Counted from the first letter of the stretch, positions 23,901-33,565 are shown. The stretch is DNA of 43,418 nucleotides from Oscillospiraceae bacterium (GCA_018110905.1 JAGBAZ010000053.1:1-43418), one strand, 5' to 3'. A program made the numbers and translations. Notes: a model not told the origin generated them from the letters alone.

Positions 23901-26900
23901 ATGAGCTTTGCACATCTTCATCTCCATACTGAATACAGCCTGCTCGATGGCGCCTGCAGAATAAAAAAGCTTATTCCGCGCGTTAAAGAACTGGGCCAGA
24001 CAGCTGTTGCAATAACCGACCACGGCGCAATGTATGGTGTAATTGATTTTTACCGTGAAGCAAATAAATACGGAATAAAACCGGTAATCGGATGCGAAGT
24101 TTATGTTGCAAACCGTTCCCGTTTCAGCAAGGAACATCTGATGGACTGGAGCTATCATCTCGTGCTTCTTTGTGAAAATAACACCGGCTATAAAAACCTT
24201 ATAAAGCTTGTTTCCGCAGGATTTACTGAGGGTTTTTATAAAAAGCCGCGTGTTGACAAGGAACTTCTTAAAAAACATCACGAAGGTCTTATTGCGCTTT
24301 CCGCATGCCTTGCGGGTGAAATTCCGCGCAATCTTACCCAGAATGACTATGAAACCGCAAAAAAGGCTGCTCTTGAATACCGCGATATTTTCGGAGAAAA
24401 CAACTATTTTATCGAAATTCAGGACCATGGCCTTGCTGACCAGAAAAGGATTCTTCCTAACCTTATAAAACTTTCGAAAGAAACGGGAATTCCGCTTGTT
24501 GCAACCAACGACTGCCATTATATAAACAAGGACGACGCAAAAATGCAAAACGTTCTTGTTTGCATCGGAACGAACCACACTGTCAACGAAGATAACGACA
24601 TGGCTTTTGAAACCGAGGAATTTTATGTAAAATCCGAAGAGGAAATGCGTGAAATTTTCTCTTTTGTTCCGGAAGCTATCGAAAACACTCAGAAAATTGC
24701 AGACCGCTGCAACATGACTTTTGAATTCGGTCACACAAAACTTCCGGCTTTCGAAGTTCCGGACGGACGGGATAATGTCGAATATTTCGAGAGCATGTGC
24801 AAAGAAGGCCTTTATCGGCGCTATGGGGAAAATCCCGATAATGAACTTTGGGAAAGACTGAACTATGAACTCGGCGTAATCGAGCGAATGGGATACGTAA
24901 ACTATTATCTCATCGTTCACGATTTTATAAATTACGCAAAAAGCGTTGGAATTCCGGTCGGACCGGGACGCGGTTCCGGTGCGGGAAGTATTTGCGCCTA
25001 TTGCATTGGAATAACAGATATCGATCCGATAAAATATCATCTTCTTTTTGAACGTTTCCTTAATCCGGAACGTGTTTCGATGCCGGACTTTGATATCGAC
25101 TTTTGTTATGAACGCCGCCAGGAAGTTATAGAATACGTTAACAGAAAATATGGCGAGGATCATGTTGCACAGATTATAACTTTCGGAACGCTTAAAGCAA
25201 GAGCAGCTATCCGCGATGTTGGCAGAGCCCTTGGAATGGCATATCAGGATGTTGATAAAGTTGCAAAACTTGTCCCGACAGATCTTCATATGACGATTGA
25301 AAAAGCACTTACCGTTTCTGCAGATTTGAAAGCGCTTTATGATACAGATCCCAAAGTTTATGAACTTATTGATACGGCAAGAAGGGTCGAAGGAATGCCA
25401 AGGCATTCTTCTGTTCATGCTGCAGGAGTTGTAATTGCTCCGGAACCTGTTACCGAATTTGTTCCGGTTGCAAAACCGGATGAATCTGTTGTAACACAGT
25501 TTACCATGACAACTCTTGAGGAACTTGGACTTCTTAAAATGGATTTCCTTGGTCTTAGAAACCTTACAGCCATAAGTGATTGTGAAAAAGCGGTTCGCAA
25601 ACGTTATCCGGATTTTGATATTTCTAAAGTTCCGGACGGCGATCCAGAAGTTTACGCAATGCTTACCAAAGGTGCCGCCCAAGGCGTTTTCCAGTTCGAG
25701 TCTGCGGGTATGAGAAGTGTACTCATGGGTCTTGGCCCGAAATCCATCGAGGACCTTACGGCAGTAATTTCTCTCTATCGACCGGGTCCGATGGATTCAA
25801 TTCCAAAGTACCTTGAAAACAGCCATCATCCGGAAAAAGTGACATATAAAACTCCGCTTCTGAAACCGATTCTTGATGTTACATATGGATGTATAGTCTA
25901 TCAGGAACAGGTTATGGAAATCGTACGTAAACTTGCCGGATATTCCTATGGAAGAGCAGACCTTGTGCGCCGTGCGATGAGTAAGAAAAAGCTTGATGTC
26001 ATGGCGCAGGAAAGGGAATATTTTGTCCACGGAAAAGTTGACGAAAACGGAAATCTGGAACTTCCGGGCGCAGTCCGTAACGGCGTTCCGGAAAAAATCG
26101 CAAATGAGATTTTTGATGAGATGAGCTCTTTTGCGTCCTATGCTTTCAACAAATCCCATGCGGCTGCCTATGCAACTGTTGCTTACCGCACGGCATATCT
26201 TAAATGTCATTTTCCGGGAGAATATATGGCCGCGCAGCTCAGTTCCGTTCTTGATAACACCGATAAAGTAATTGAATATATCGGCGAATGTCAGGATATG
26301 GGGCTCAAGGTTCTCGGTCCGGACGTAAATAAATCCGAGAGCGGATTCATCTGGGACGGAGAAGGGGTACGTTTCGGGCTTCTTGCTGTCAAAAACCTTG
26401 GAAGAGGAATTATCCGTGACATAATAAGTGAACGCCAGATGAATGGAAAGTATAAAGGCTTTACAGACTTCTGCAAGCGTGCATACGGCAGAGAACTTAA
26501 CAAACGAACCCTCGAAAGCCTTATAAAATGCGGAGCGCTTGATTGTTTCGGAGTAAACCGCCACCAGATGCTTTCCGGTTACGAATCTATACTTTCTGCC
26601 ATTGATGCTGAAAAAAAGGCAAATGTTTCCGGCCAGATGAGCCTTTTCGGAGGTTTTGAGGAAGAAAAGGAGGAAGAGGATAATCTTCCGCGTGTGACTG
26701 AATATTCGCTCCGCGAACTTCTCAATATGGAAAAAGAAACAACCGGTCTGTATCTTTCCGGTCATCCGATGAACGAATATAACGGAATAATCGAAAAAAT
26801 AGGTGCAAGCAAGGTGCTTGAAATCAAGCAGATAAGTGTTGATGAAGGGGAAAAACGCGTTCGCCTTTGCGGAATAGTTCTCAGCAAAAAGATGAAAACT

Positions 26901-27446
26901 ACAAAAAGCAACGATGTTATGGCTTTTGTCACCCTTGAAGATACTACCGGAAGCCTTGAAGCTCTTGTTTTCCCAAGAACTCTTCAGGAAAACGGAGGAA
27001 TAATCAATGTCAACGAGGCAGTTGTTGTTGAAGCAAGGGTTTCTGTTCGCGAGGACGAGGAAACAAAACTTGTTGCAGAAAGATTCTTAACGATTGAGGA
27101 TGCGCAAAGAATACCATTTGCTGCAAATCAGAATTATCAGCGGAAACCGATTTTACAAAAACCTTTGCAGGAACAGCCTGTTTCAGCGCCCGCTCCGGAG
27201 CAGAAAAAATCTTCTGTAAACGGACTCTTTATTCGTGTTCCTTCTGAAAATTCATTGGAATATAAAAAAGCTATGGAATTTCTTGCGGTTTTTGAAGGAC
27301 TTACCCCGCTTTACATACATTTTTCGGATACAAAAAAGACTGTAAAAGCGCCAACCAAACTTTGGGTCGATACAAACCTTGAAAACGGATACGTTGTAAA
27401 GCGTCTTGGAAAAATGCTTGGAAACGAAAATGTTGTTATGAAATAA
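23901..27446 (+). CDS. dnaE: DNA polymerase III subunit alpha, DnaE1-type, 1181 aa
   Basis: The replicative or lagging-strand polymerase catalytic subunit. The N-terminal PHP domain begins HLHLHTEYSLLDGACR. The palm holds the acidic motif PDFDIDFCYERR, with aspartates at about residues 398 and 400, and the GPGRGSGAGSICAYC motif. The helix-hairpin-helix and OB-fold regions follow (VRLCGIVLSKKMKTTKS). Length suits DnaE1 rather than PolC. An AAGGAGG site precedes ATG 23901. It is the last gene of the hprK operon. The TTGAGCAC octamer is absent from all 3.5 kb. Confidence 0.97.
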   Translation: MSFAHLHLHTEYSLLDGACRIKKLIPRVKELGQTAVAITDHGAMYGVIDFYREANKYGIKPVIGCEVYVANRSRFSKEHLMDWSYHLVLLCENNTGYKNLIKLVSAGFTEGFYKKPRVDKELLKKHHEGLIALSACLAGEIPRNLTQNDYETAKKAALEYRDIFGENNYFIEIQDHGLADQKRILPNLIKLSKETGIPLVATNDCHYINKDDAKMQNVLVCIGTNHTVNEDNDMAFETEEFYVKSEEEMREIFSFVPEAIENTQKIADRCNMTFEFGHTKLPAFEVPDGRDNVEYFESMCKEGLYRRYGENPDNELWERLNYELGVIERMGYVNYYLIVHDFINYAKSVGIPVGPGRGSGAGSICAYCIGITDIDPIKYHLLFERFLNPERVSMPDFDIDFCYERRQEVIEYVNRKYGEDHVAQIITFGTLKARAAIRDVGRALGMAYQDVDKVAKLVPTDLHMTIEKALTVSADLKALYDTDPKVYELIDTARRVEGMPRHSSVHAAGVVIAPEPVTEFVPVAKPDESVVTQFTMTTLEELGLLKMDFLGLRNLTAISDCEKAVRKRYPDFDISKVPDGDPEVYAMLTKGAAQGVFQFESAGMRSVLMGLGPKSIEDLTAVISLYRPGPMDSIPKYLENSHHPEKVTYKTPLLKPILDVTYGCIVYQEQVMEIVRKLAGYSYGRADLVRRAMSKKKLDVMAQEREYFVHGKVDENGNLELPGAVRNGVPEKIANEIFDEMSSFASYAFNKSHAAAYATVAYRTAYLKCHFPGEYMAAQLSSVLDNTDKVIEYIGECQDMGLKVLGPDVNKSESGFIWDGEGVRFGLLAVKNLGRGIIRDIISERQMNGKYKGFTDFCKRAYGRELNKRTLESLIKCGALDCFGVNRHQMLSGYESILSAIDAEKKANVSGQMSLFGGFEEEKEEEDNLPRVTEYSLRELLNMEKETTGLYLSGHPMNEYNGIIEKIGASKVLEIKQISVDEGEKRVRLCGIVLSKKMKTTKSNDVMAFVTLEDTTGSLEALVFPRTLQENGGIINVNEAVVVEARVSVREDEETKLVAERFLTIEDAQRIPFAANQNYQRKPILQKPLQEQPVSAPAPEQKKSSVNGLFIRVPSENSLEYKKAMEFLAVFEGLTPLYIHFSDTKKTVKAPTKLWVDTNLENGYVVKRLGKMLGNENVVMK

Positions 27447-27467
27447 TTTCCGATTCGGAATAATCTG

Positions 27468-27496
27468 TTGTTATTTGATTTATTATTATTTATAAT
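27468..27496 (+). promoter_or_regulatory. Promoter of the GHL10 lipoprotein gene
   Basis: TTGTTA (27468-27473), 17 bases and TATAAT (27491-27496), 26 bases before the ATG. Confidence 0.7.
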
Positions 27497-27522
27497 TAAA
27501 CAAACCCGAAAGGAGGGGAAAG

Positions 27523-29025
27523 ATGAAAAAAGAAATTTGTTTTTTTCTTTCATTGATTATGATTTTTGCGCTTGCCTCTTGTTCTGTTAATGAAGAACCG
27601 GTAATTATAGAAAATGAAGTTGTTCTTGGACAAAGTTCTTCAGAAAGCAATTCTTTTGTTTCAGAATCGAGTCAGAGCAGCAGCGAAAGTTCTTCGGCTT
27701 CGGAATCTTCGGAAAGTGAAAATTCTTCTGAAAGCAGCTCTTTTTCATCTTCAAGCAAAACGGAAACAAGTTCTTCGTCTTCCTCTTCACAGATAATTTC
27801 TTCTGAAAGTTCTTCTTCGGGTTCGGAAAATTCTTCTTCCGTTTCCTCTTCGGAAAGTTCTTCCGGATCGCAATCTTCCGAAAGTTCTTCTTCGGAAGAA
27901 AAACCGGTTCAGAATACATATGCTCCTTCGGGAGAAACAAAGGCAGTATGGATATCCTATCTTGAATATCAGTCGATTTTGCAGGGCAAAACAAAAAAAC
28001 AGTTTACTAACAGCATTAAATCCATGTTTGATAAACTTTCAGAAGACGGATTCAACACAGTTTTTGTGCATGTCCGTTCACACAGTGACGCGATGTATGA
28101 TTCGGATATTTTCCCCTGGTCGGTGTATTGCACAGGTACAGAAGGTAAAGATCCGGGATTTGATCCGCTTGAAATAATGGTTTCAGAAGCGCATTCCGCA
28201 GATCTTAAAATTGAAGCGTGGATAAACCCTTACAGAATAAAGGGAAGTTCAGATACTTCAAAAATTTCAAAATCAAGTCCTGCGTATGAATGGCTTGATA
28301 CCGGAAAGGTAATTGTTCTTGATAATAAAATTTATTACAACCCGGCTGACGAGGAAGTTATCGATTTAATAGTTTCCGGAGTTAAGGAAATTGTCGGGAA
28401 TTACGACGTTGACGGAATTCATTTTGACGATTATTTCTATCCGACCACCGCAGAATCTTTTGATAAGGAATACTATAAAGAATACAAAAACAGTGGCGGA
28501 AAACTTGATCTTGCTTCCTGGCGCAGACAGAATGTAAACACTTTGATAAAAAAAGTTTATTCTGCGATAAAAGCAATAAACAGTTCCTGCCGTTTTGGAG
28601 TTAGCCCAACGGGAAATATGGACCAGAACTATAATACACATTATTGTGATGTTAACACTTGGGTAACAAGCAAAGGATATGTTGATTATATCTGCCCGCA
28701 GATTTATTTCGGATTCAACAACAAATCAAGACCGTATCTTGATGTTCTTTCTGAATTCGGCAGTATGATAACAAGAAGCGAGGTCGAACTGATTGTTGGC
28801 CTTGCGGCATATAAAGCCGGTGCGGAAGATACCTACGCCGGTGATAGCGGTAAAAAGGAATGGATAAACAACAATGATATCCTTGCGCGGCAGATTGTTG
28901 CGGCAAGGGAAGAAGAAAGATATTCCGGTTTTGCGCTCTATCGTTATGATTCGCTTTATAATCCGGTATCCGGAGTTAAAAACGCAGTTAAATCAGAAAT
29001 GGAAAATCTTTTGGAAATTATGTAA
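27523..29025 (+). CDS. Lipoprotein with Ser-rich linker and GHL10 (DUF187) glycoside-hydrolase-like domain, 500 aa
   Basis: The N-terminus is a lipoprotein signal with lipobox LASC near residue 19, so the mature protein is anchored to the outer face of the membrane. Residues about 38-130 are a low-complexity Ser/Glu linker. Residues 140-495 match the GHL10/DUF187 family (YngK-like): AVWISYLEYQSILQGK, FNTVFVHVRSHSDAMY, IEAWINPYRI and VDGIHFDDYFYP. The family has a TIM-barrel fold and a suspected glycosidase activity on cell-wall or exopolymer glycans; the substrate is not known. AAAGGAGGGG precedes ATG 27523. The next gene (37-base gap) has a related domain. Confidence 0.88.
   Translation: MKKEICFFLSLIMIFALASCSVNEEPVIIENEVVLGQSSSESNSFVSESSQSSSESSSASESSESENSSESSSFSSSSKTETSSSSSSSQIISSESSSSGSENSSSVSSSESSSGSQSSESSSSEEKPVQNTYAPSGETKAVWISYLEYQSILQGKTKKQFTNSIKSMFDKLSEDGFNTVFVHVRSHSDAMYDSDIFPWSVYCTGTEGKDPGFDPLEIMVSEAHSADLKIEAWINPYRIKGSSDTSKISKSSPAYEWLDTGKVIVLDNKIYYNPADEEVIDLIVSGVKEIVGNYDVDGIHFDDYFYPTTAESFDKEYYKEYKNSGGKLDLASWRRQNVNTLIKKVYSAIKAINSSCRFGVSPTGNMDQNYNTHYCDVNTWVTSKGYVDYICPQIYFGFNNKSRPYLDVLSEFGSMITRSEVELIVGLAAYKAGAEDTYAGDSGKKEWINNNDILARQIVAAREEERYSGFALYRYDSLYNPVSGVKNAVKSEMENLLEIM
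27630..27905 (+). repeat. Serine/glutamate low-complexity coding repeat
   Basis: The DNA repeats variants of TCTTCGGAAAGT and TCTTCTTCC, coding the Ser-rich linker of the lipoprotein. It behaves as an imperfect, slippage-prone microsatellite-like coding tract. Confidence 0.7.
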
Positions 29026-29062
29026 ACAAAGGGAAACCCAATTAAAGGACGGAAAAAACTTT

Positions 29063-32000
29063 ATGAAAAAATTCTTTTTGAACAAAAAGCTGATGACGGC
29101 TGTTTTAAGTTTAAGCCTTGTTTTTGTCATTGGCGGAATAGCGGTTTTTGCGGCTTTTCAAAGCGGTCTTCCCGGAATTGAAAAGATTCTTGACGGCTTT
29201 AACGGTTTTGAAATTCCACAATTTGAAATAGGTTCGGAAAGCTCTTCTTCGGAAGAAGAACAGCCGTTTGAAGAAAACGTTACGGACCTTAACGATGTTA
29301 CAATAAATCCGGTAGAACCAGAAATTAACGAAGAACCGGAAATAGAAAATGTTGTGGAAGGCCCGATTGTTTATCGTGCGCCGGACAGAATGATGGCAAT
29401 AACGCTTGAAGCCGGTGTTGATTACCGAACAGAAAACGGAATGAGCACAGAAGATATACAGAAATCAATAGATAAAGCAATAAGCGATGCAAAAACTCTT
29501 TCGGCAAATACGGTTTTCTTCGAAACAACTTTCGGAGAAACTGTTCTTTACGCCGGAGAAGGAATGCCGCAGGCAAAAGAAAGCATAGATATGCTCAAAT
29601 ATGCATCGGAAAAGGCCAAAGCGGAGGGGCTTTTTGTCTATGTGGTTTTTGATGTGCTCAAAACCAATATTGAAGGAAAAACCGAAACTTCTTTCGTGCT
29701 CGACAGTAAGCAGCTTTCACAGATAGCAAAAAATGCAGAAGCTTTGAGCACCTATGATATAGACGGAATTTTGCTGGATACTTATTCGGTCGAATCTGCC
29801 GGCAATGTTTACGAGGATTACACAAAATACGGCAGCGGAATGGGATATGAAAACTATCTGCGTTCGAATGTTGAAGCGGCGGTCACTGCGGCGTATAAAG
29901 CAGTGAAAAAAGAAAATCCTGCAATTGCTGTTGGACTTGCAGTAGATCCTGTTTGGGCAAACAGCGCAACAATAGAAGCAGGAAGTGCAACAGAAGCAGG
30001 CTATGAAAGTTTTGTTGATGGATTTGCTAACACAAAGAAATTTGTTGATGAAGGTTTTGCGGATTTTGTTGCAGTAAAAGGCGTTTATGCAACCGGAAAC
30101 AAATCTGCAAAGTTTGCTGATTATATGGAATGGTGGAACAGTGTAATAGCAGAAAAAGTTCCGCTTTATGTTTTTCAGTATGCGACAAAAGCCTGCACGG
30201 ACGAAAAAGGCTGGGAAGATCCTTCGGAACTTTCCGACCAGGTAATTTCTGCGGAAAAACTCAGCGGTTTCAAAGGAAGCATTTTTGATTCACTTGCAGC
30301 GCTCCAGAAAAACCCGAAACAATCCACAGATGCCCTTATTCAGTATCTTACTGAAAATATCGACCCGAGTTTTCTTCTTACCCAACTTGAACTTACAAGG
30401 CCTTCAAAGCTTACTTATTCTACATATGATACGGTTGCGGTTTTTGCAGGAGCATCTGACGTTAACTTTGATCTTACCATGAACGGTGAAAAAGTTAAGC
30501 GGGATTCAAACGGTGCATTCATGCTTACTCTTGAACTTGCGCCGGGTCTTAATACATTCAAGTTTGAACATAAGGAAAAAACCATAACCTATAACGTAAC
30601 AAGAAATATCCTTGTTCTTAAAGAGGTAACCCCGCTCGGTAATGTAACCGTCGGCGGCGGAATGAGCATAACTGTAACAGCCCTTGCTTATGAAGGTTCA
30701 ACAGTTACCGCAACTCTCGGTTCCAATACGGTTACTCTTAAGCAGAGTACAGAAGCGGACGATTCAACAGAAGAGGAACAGGACTCCACATACGTAACTT
30801 ATACCGGAATGCTTTCTGCGCCGCCTTCCGGAACAGAAGAACAGGGAATAGGGAACATTGTTGTCAAAGGTACCTGGGAAGGCAATACAGAAACCAAGGA
30901 AGCTGCTTATGTAACGGTTTCTGCAAAGGCAAAAGCCGGAGGACTTGTTGAGGTTACGGCAAAAGCGGCAGAAACATTCCCGACCAATGTCCTTAATGAT
31001 CTTTCGGATTATGACTGCTATCCGCTTGCAAAAGGAACAAGGGATTATGTTGTCGGTGATGAAATTGTTTATGTTGAAGGCAGCAAAACTTTCACATATT
31101 ATAACCTCCAGTCCGGTCAGCGTGTTTATACAAAGGACGTAAGTCCGGTTTCCGGAGAACTTGGCGGAAACAAAATAACCAATATGACAGTTTCCGCAAA
31201 CAAGAGATATACTTATGTTTCTTTCGAAATGGAACAAAGGGTTGCGTATGCTGCTAAATATTCAAGCAGCGAATTTTCAATCGAATTTTTCTATACCGAT
31301 GAAACTCCGGGAAATCTTGATTTAAATTGTACTCCGCTTTTTGATTCCGCAAAATGGAACAGTTCCACTTTGAAACTTAAATTGAGCACAAAATCCGGAT
31401 TCCTCGGTTATACTGCTTATTATGACGGAGATGAACTTATTTTCCGTTTCAATAACCCGACAGGAACTTCAAGCCTTTCAGGTGTTCCGATAGTTGTTGA
31501 CGTCGGTCACAGTGCGCTTGGCGTAGGAGCTCTTGGCTTCCTTTCTGACTACGGCGAATATGAGATCAACCTTGCTGTTGGAAAATATCTCAAATCGGAA
31601 CTTCAGGACCGCGGAGCGACTGTTTATATGATGGATACAGTAAAACAACGCCCAAGTCTTGAAGACAGGGTGGCCTATGCTTCCGGAAAAGATCCGCTTG
31701 TTTTTGTAAGCGTTCACTGCAACTCCGCAACTTCCAGCAAAGGATACGGTACGGAATGTTTCTATTTCACAAGATTTTCTCAGAATCTTGCTTCCTATTT
31801 TTCTTCCAATGTTGCTTCAGCTCTTGGAACAAAAGACAGGGGAGATATGATTGGACGCTATTATGTAACAAGAATTCAGGAATACCCATCTGTTTTGGGT
31901 GAACTTGGTTTTGTAAGTAATGAATCCGATTATTACAAACTTATAAAAAGCAGTTATCAGCGTGAAATCGCAGAAGCTATTGCGGATTCGATTTCCTCTT

Positions 32001-32227
32001 ATCTTTACAGTGCCGGAAAAAACGGTGATTATAATTACGGAAGCCAATCCACAAACGGTGAAAGTTTTTATGAACCTCCGGAGGAATCTTCCTCCGAACC
32101 GGAATTTGAGGAGGAAAGTTCCTCTTCGCCTTCTGAAGAAAGTTCTTCGGAAAATATTTCGGATGAAGATAACGAAACATCATCTTCAGAAGAAAGCAGT
32201 TCTGAAGAAAATAATATTTTCGGATAA
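29063..32227 (+). CDS. Membrane-anchored GHL10-like domain plus N-acetylmuramoyl-L-alanine amidase, 1054 aa
   Basis: An N-terminal anchor (residues 8-32) leads to a short acidic Ser stretch. Residues about 105-455 resemble GHL10-type barrels (MAITLEAGVDYRTENGMSTE, NTVFFETTF, YDIDGILLDTYS), with beta-rich modules to about 800. Residues 808-985 form an Amidase_3 domain whose zinc ligands are visible: H816 (VDVGHS), E834 (EYEINL), H885 (VHCN), with catalytic E947 (GELGFVSN). Such amidases cut the MurNAc-L-Ala bond in peptidoglycan. The C-terminal 70 residues are Ser/Glu-rich. The ATG at 29063 has only a weak AAAGGA site; a longer frame from 28874 overlaps the lipoprotein gene. It probably acts on the wall together with its neighbour. 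Confidence 0.88.
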   Translation: MKKFFLNKKLMTAVLSLSLVFVIGGIAVFAAFQSGLPGIEKILDGFNGFEIPQFEIGSESSSSEEEQPFEENVTDLNDVTINPVEPEINEEPEIENVVEGPIVYRAPDRMMAITLEAGVDYRTENGMSTEDIQKSIDKAISDAKTLSANTVFFETTFGETVLYAGEGMPQAKESIDMLKYASEKAKAEGLFVYVVFDVLKTNIEGKTETSFVLDSKQLSQIAKNAEALSTYDIDGILLDTYSVESAGNVYEDYTKYGSGMGYENYLRSNVEAAVTAAYKAVKKENPAIAVGLAVDPVWANSATIEAGSATEAGYESFVDGFANTKKFVDEGFADFVAVKGVYATGNKSAKFADYMEWWNSVIAEKVPLYVFQYATKACTDEKGWEDPSELSDQVISAEKLSGFKGSIFDSLAALQKNPKQSTDALIQYLTENIDPSFLLTQLELTRPSKLTYSTYDTVAVFAGASDVNFDLTMNGEKVKRDSNGAFMLTLELAPGLNTFKFEHKEKTITYNVTRNILVLKEVTPLGNVTVGGGMSITVTALAYEGSTVTATLGSNTVTLKQSTEADDSTEEEQDSTYVTYTGMLSAPPSGTEEQGIGNIVVKGTWEGNTETKEAAYVTVSAKAKAGGLVEVTAKAAETFPTNVLNDLSDYDCYPLAKGTRDYVVGDEIVYVEGSKTFTYYNLQSGQRVYTKDVSPVSGELGGNKITNMTVSANKRYTYVSFEMEQRVAYAAKYSSSEFSIEFFYTDETPGNLDLNCTPLFDSAKWNSSTLKLKLSTKSGFLGYTAYYDGDELIFRFNNPTGTSSLSGVPIVVDVGHSALGVGALGFLSDYGEYEINLAVGKYLKSELQDRGATVYMMDTVKQRPSLEDRVAYASGKDPLVFVSVHCNSATSSKGYGTECFYFTRFSQNLASYFSSNVASALGTKDRGDMIGRYYVTRIQEYPSVLGELGFVSNESDYYKLIKSSYQREIAEAIADSISSYLYSAGKNGDYNYGSQSTNGESFYEPPEESSSEPEFEEESSSSPSEESSSENISDEDNETSSSEESSSEENNIFG

Positions 32228-32230
32228 ACA

Positions 32231-32261
32231 AAAATACCTTTGGCAGAGCCAAAGGTATTTT
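32231..32261 (+). terminator. Intrinsic terminator after the amidase gene
   Basis: A 14-bp perfect stem (32231-32244 with 32248-32261), loop AGA, followed by T-rich sequence. Confidence 0.92.
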
Positions 32262-32302
32262 TTTATCCTTCTTTTCATATTAAATAAAAGGGAGGATAAA
32301 AA

Positions 32303-32980
32303 ATGAAAAAAATCAAAAAGTATTATTTTATAAAATTTTTATTTTTGCTTGTTTTAACAGCTGGAATTATTCTGTATTCTTCATCTTTTCCTGCAACAAT
32401 GAAACTTTTGGATTCCAATGTTGAAAAAATAATAAATTTATCCGGGAATGAAATTGAATTTGATTTTTTCTCTGATTTATCGGCGTTTTCGGATAAAATA
32501 ATAAACAAAGCAAAATATCTGATTGAAGTTATAATCTATAATTTTGAAAAAGGAAAAGATAACAAACAAATTCCGGAAATTCTGATTTCGTGTTCCGCAA
32601 AGTTTCCTTCGGAAAACGGAAGAATAACTTCATATTTCGGAAAAAGAGAAGATCCGTTTTCTAAAAATGAAGATTTGCATGAAGGAATTGATATCGCTGC
32701 GGAAAGCGGCAGCAGCATAACGGCAGCGTGGCCGGGAAAAGTTCTTGAAACCGGTTTTGATAAAATATACGGAAATTATGTTATTTTGGAACATTCTGAG
32801 AAGTTTTTGACAAAATATTGTCATCTTTCTGATATCGCTGTAAAAGAGGAAAGTTTCGTTAACGCTGAAGAAAAAATCGGAGAAGCCGGAAGTACCGGAC
32901 GTTCCACCGGAAGCCACCTTCATTTTGAAATTATCGTTGAAGGAAGAAAAATTGATCCGATGATTTGTTTTGAACTATGA
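32303..32980 (+). CDS. SpoIVFA-like protein with M23 (LytM) domain, 225 aa
   Basis: A membrane anchor (residues 8-27) is followed by a spacer and a C-terminal M23/LytM domain (residues 95-220). By position, immediately before and overlapping spoIVFB, it corresponds to SpoIVFA, the inhibitor and stabiliser of SpoIVFB that SpoIVB cleaves. The M23 metal ligands are intact here: H126 and D130 in LHEGIDIAA, and H205/H207 in GSHLHFE. B. subtilis SpoIVFA lacks these, so this protein could still be an endopeptidase. GGGAGG precedes ATG 32303. The role assignment is by context; the fold is seen. Confidence 0.8.
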   Translation: MKKIKKYYFIKFLFLLVLTAGIILYSSSFPATMKLLDSNVEKIINLSGNEIEFDFFSDLSAFSDKIINKAKYLIEVIIYNFEKGKDNKQIPEILISCSAKFPSENGRITSYFGKREDPFSKNEDLHEGIDIAAESGSSITAAWPGKVLETGFDKIYGNYVILEHSEKFLTKYCHLSDIAVKEESFVNAEEKIGEAGSTGRSTGSHLHFEIIVEGRKIDPMICFEL

Positions 32981-33540
32981 TGGAATTTACCTTGTTCAGA
33001 ACAAAGATCAAAGTTTCGCCGCTTTTCTTTGCGGTGCTGACTTTATTTTTGCTTGCGGATAGAAACGGAACAGCTTCGGTTGCGGTTTTGTTTTCGCTTT
33101 TGCACGAATTCGGACATTTTTTAGCTTTATTATGCGTAAAAACGTTTCCCAAACTTATTGAAATAACGATTTTCGGTATTCATGTTTCTTTGCCGGAAAA
33201 TTTGAGCACAGTTAAAAAATGTTTTATATTTGCGGCAGGTTTTTCCTTGAACTTCCTTTTGGCGGCAATGTTTTTTATTTTAAAAAACCAATTTTTCGGA
33301 TATATAAATCTGATAATCGGAATTTTTACGGCTTTGCCGGTTGCTGCGACCGACGGGGGAGCTTTTTTGAAAACGATTCTTAACGATTATTTTCCGCAGA
33401 ATGAAAGACAGATTTTTAAAGTGGTATCTGTTTCGCTTTCTGTTGCTGTTTCGGTATTATTTATATTTTCTGCATTTGCTACAAAAAACTATTTTATATT
33501 GATTGCTGTTTTTTATATTATCTTTTGCGCAATGAAATAA
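32977..33540 (+). CDS. spoIVFB: SpoIVFB-like intramembrane M50 metalloprotease, 187 aa
   Basis: SpoIVFB is the site-2-protease-type enzyme in the mother-cell membrane surrounding the forespore that activates pro-sigma-K. Five to six hydrophobic segments are seen, with the zinc motif HEFGH at residues 43-47 and the third ligand aspartate in AATDGG at residue 126. It overlaps the SpoIVFA-like gene by 4 bases (ATGA), so the pair is translationally coupled. It is shorter than the 288-aa B. subtilis enzyme and lacks the C-terminal CBS domain that senses ATP, so regulation must differ. ATG 32977 or the next ATG at 32980 are both possible starts. Confidence 0.85.
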   Translation: MMEFTLFRTKIKVSPLFFAVLTLFLLADRNGTASVAVLFSLLHEFGHFLALLCVKTFPKLIEITIFGIHVSLPENLSTVKKCFIFAAGFSLNFLLAAMFFILKNQFFGYINLIIGIFTALPVAATDGGAFLKTILNDYFPQNERQIFKVVSVSLSVAVSVLFIFSAFATKNYFILIAVFYIIFCAMK

Positions 33541-33562
33541 AGCCGCCTGAAAAGGCGGCTTT
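33539..33562. terminator. Bidirectional terminator between spoIVFB and XRE gene
   Basis: A 10-bp GC-rich stem (33539-33548 with 33553-33562) with a GAAA loop lies between convergent stops. Confidence 0.85.
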
Positions 33563-33565
33563 GTT

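Noticed and set aside
23790..25682. 630-codon minus-strand frame antisense to dnaE
   Set aside because: Low-complexity Asn/Phe/Lys composition, no start signal, and dnaE on the plus strand is complete.
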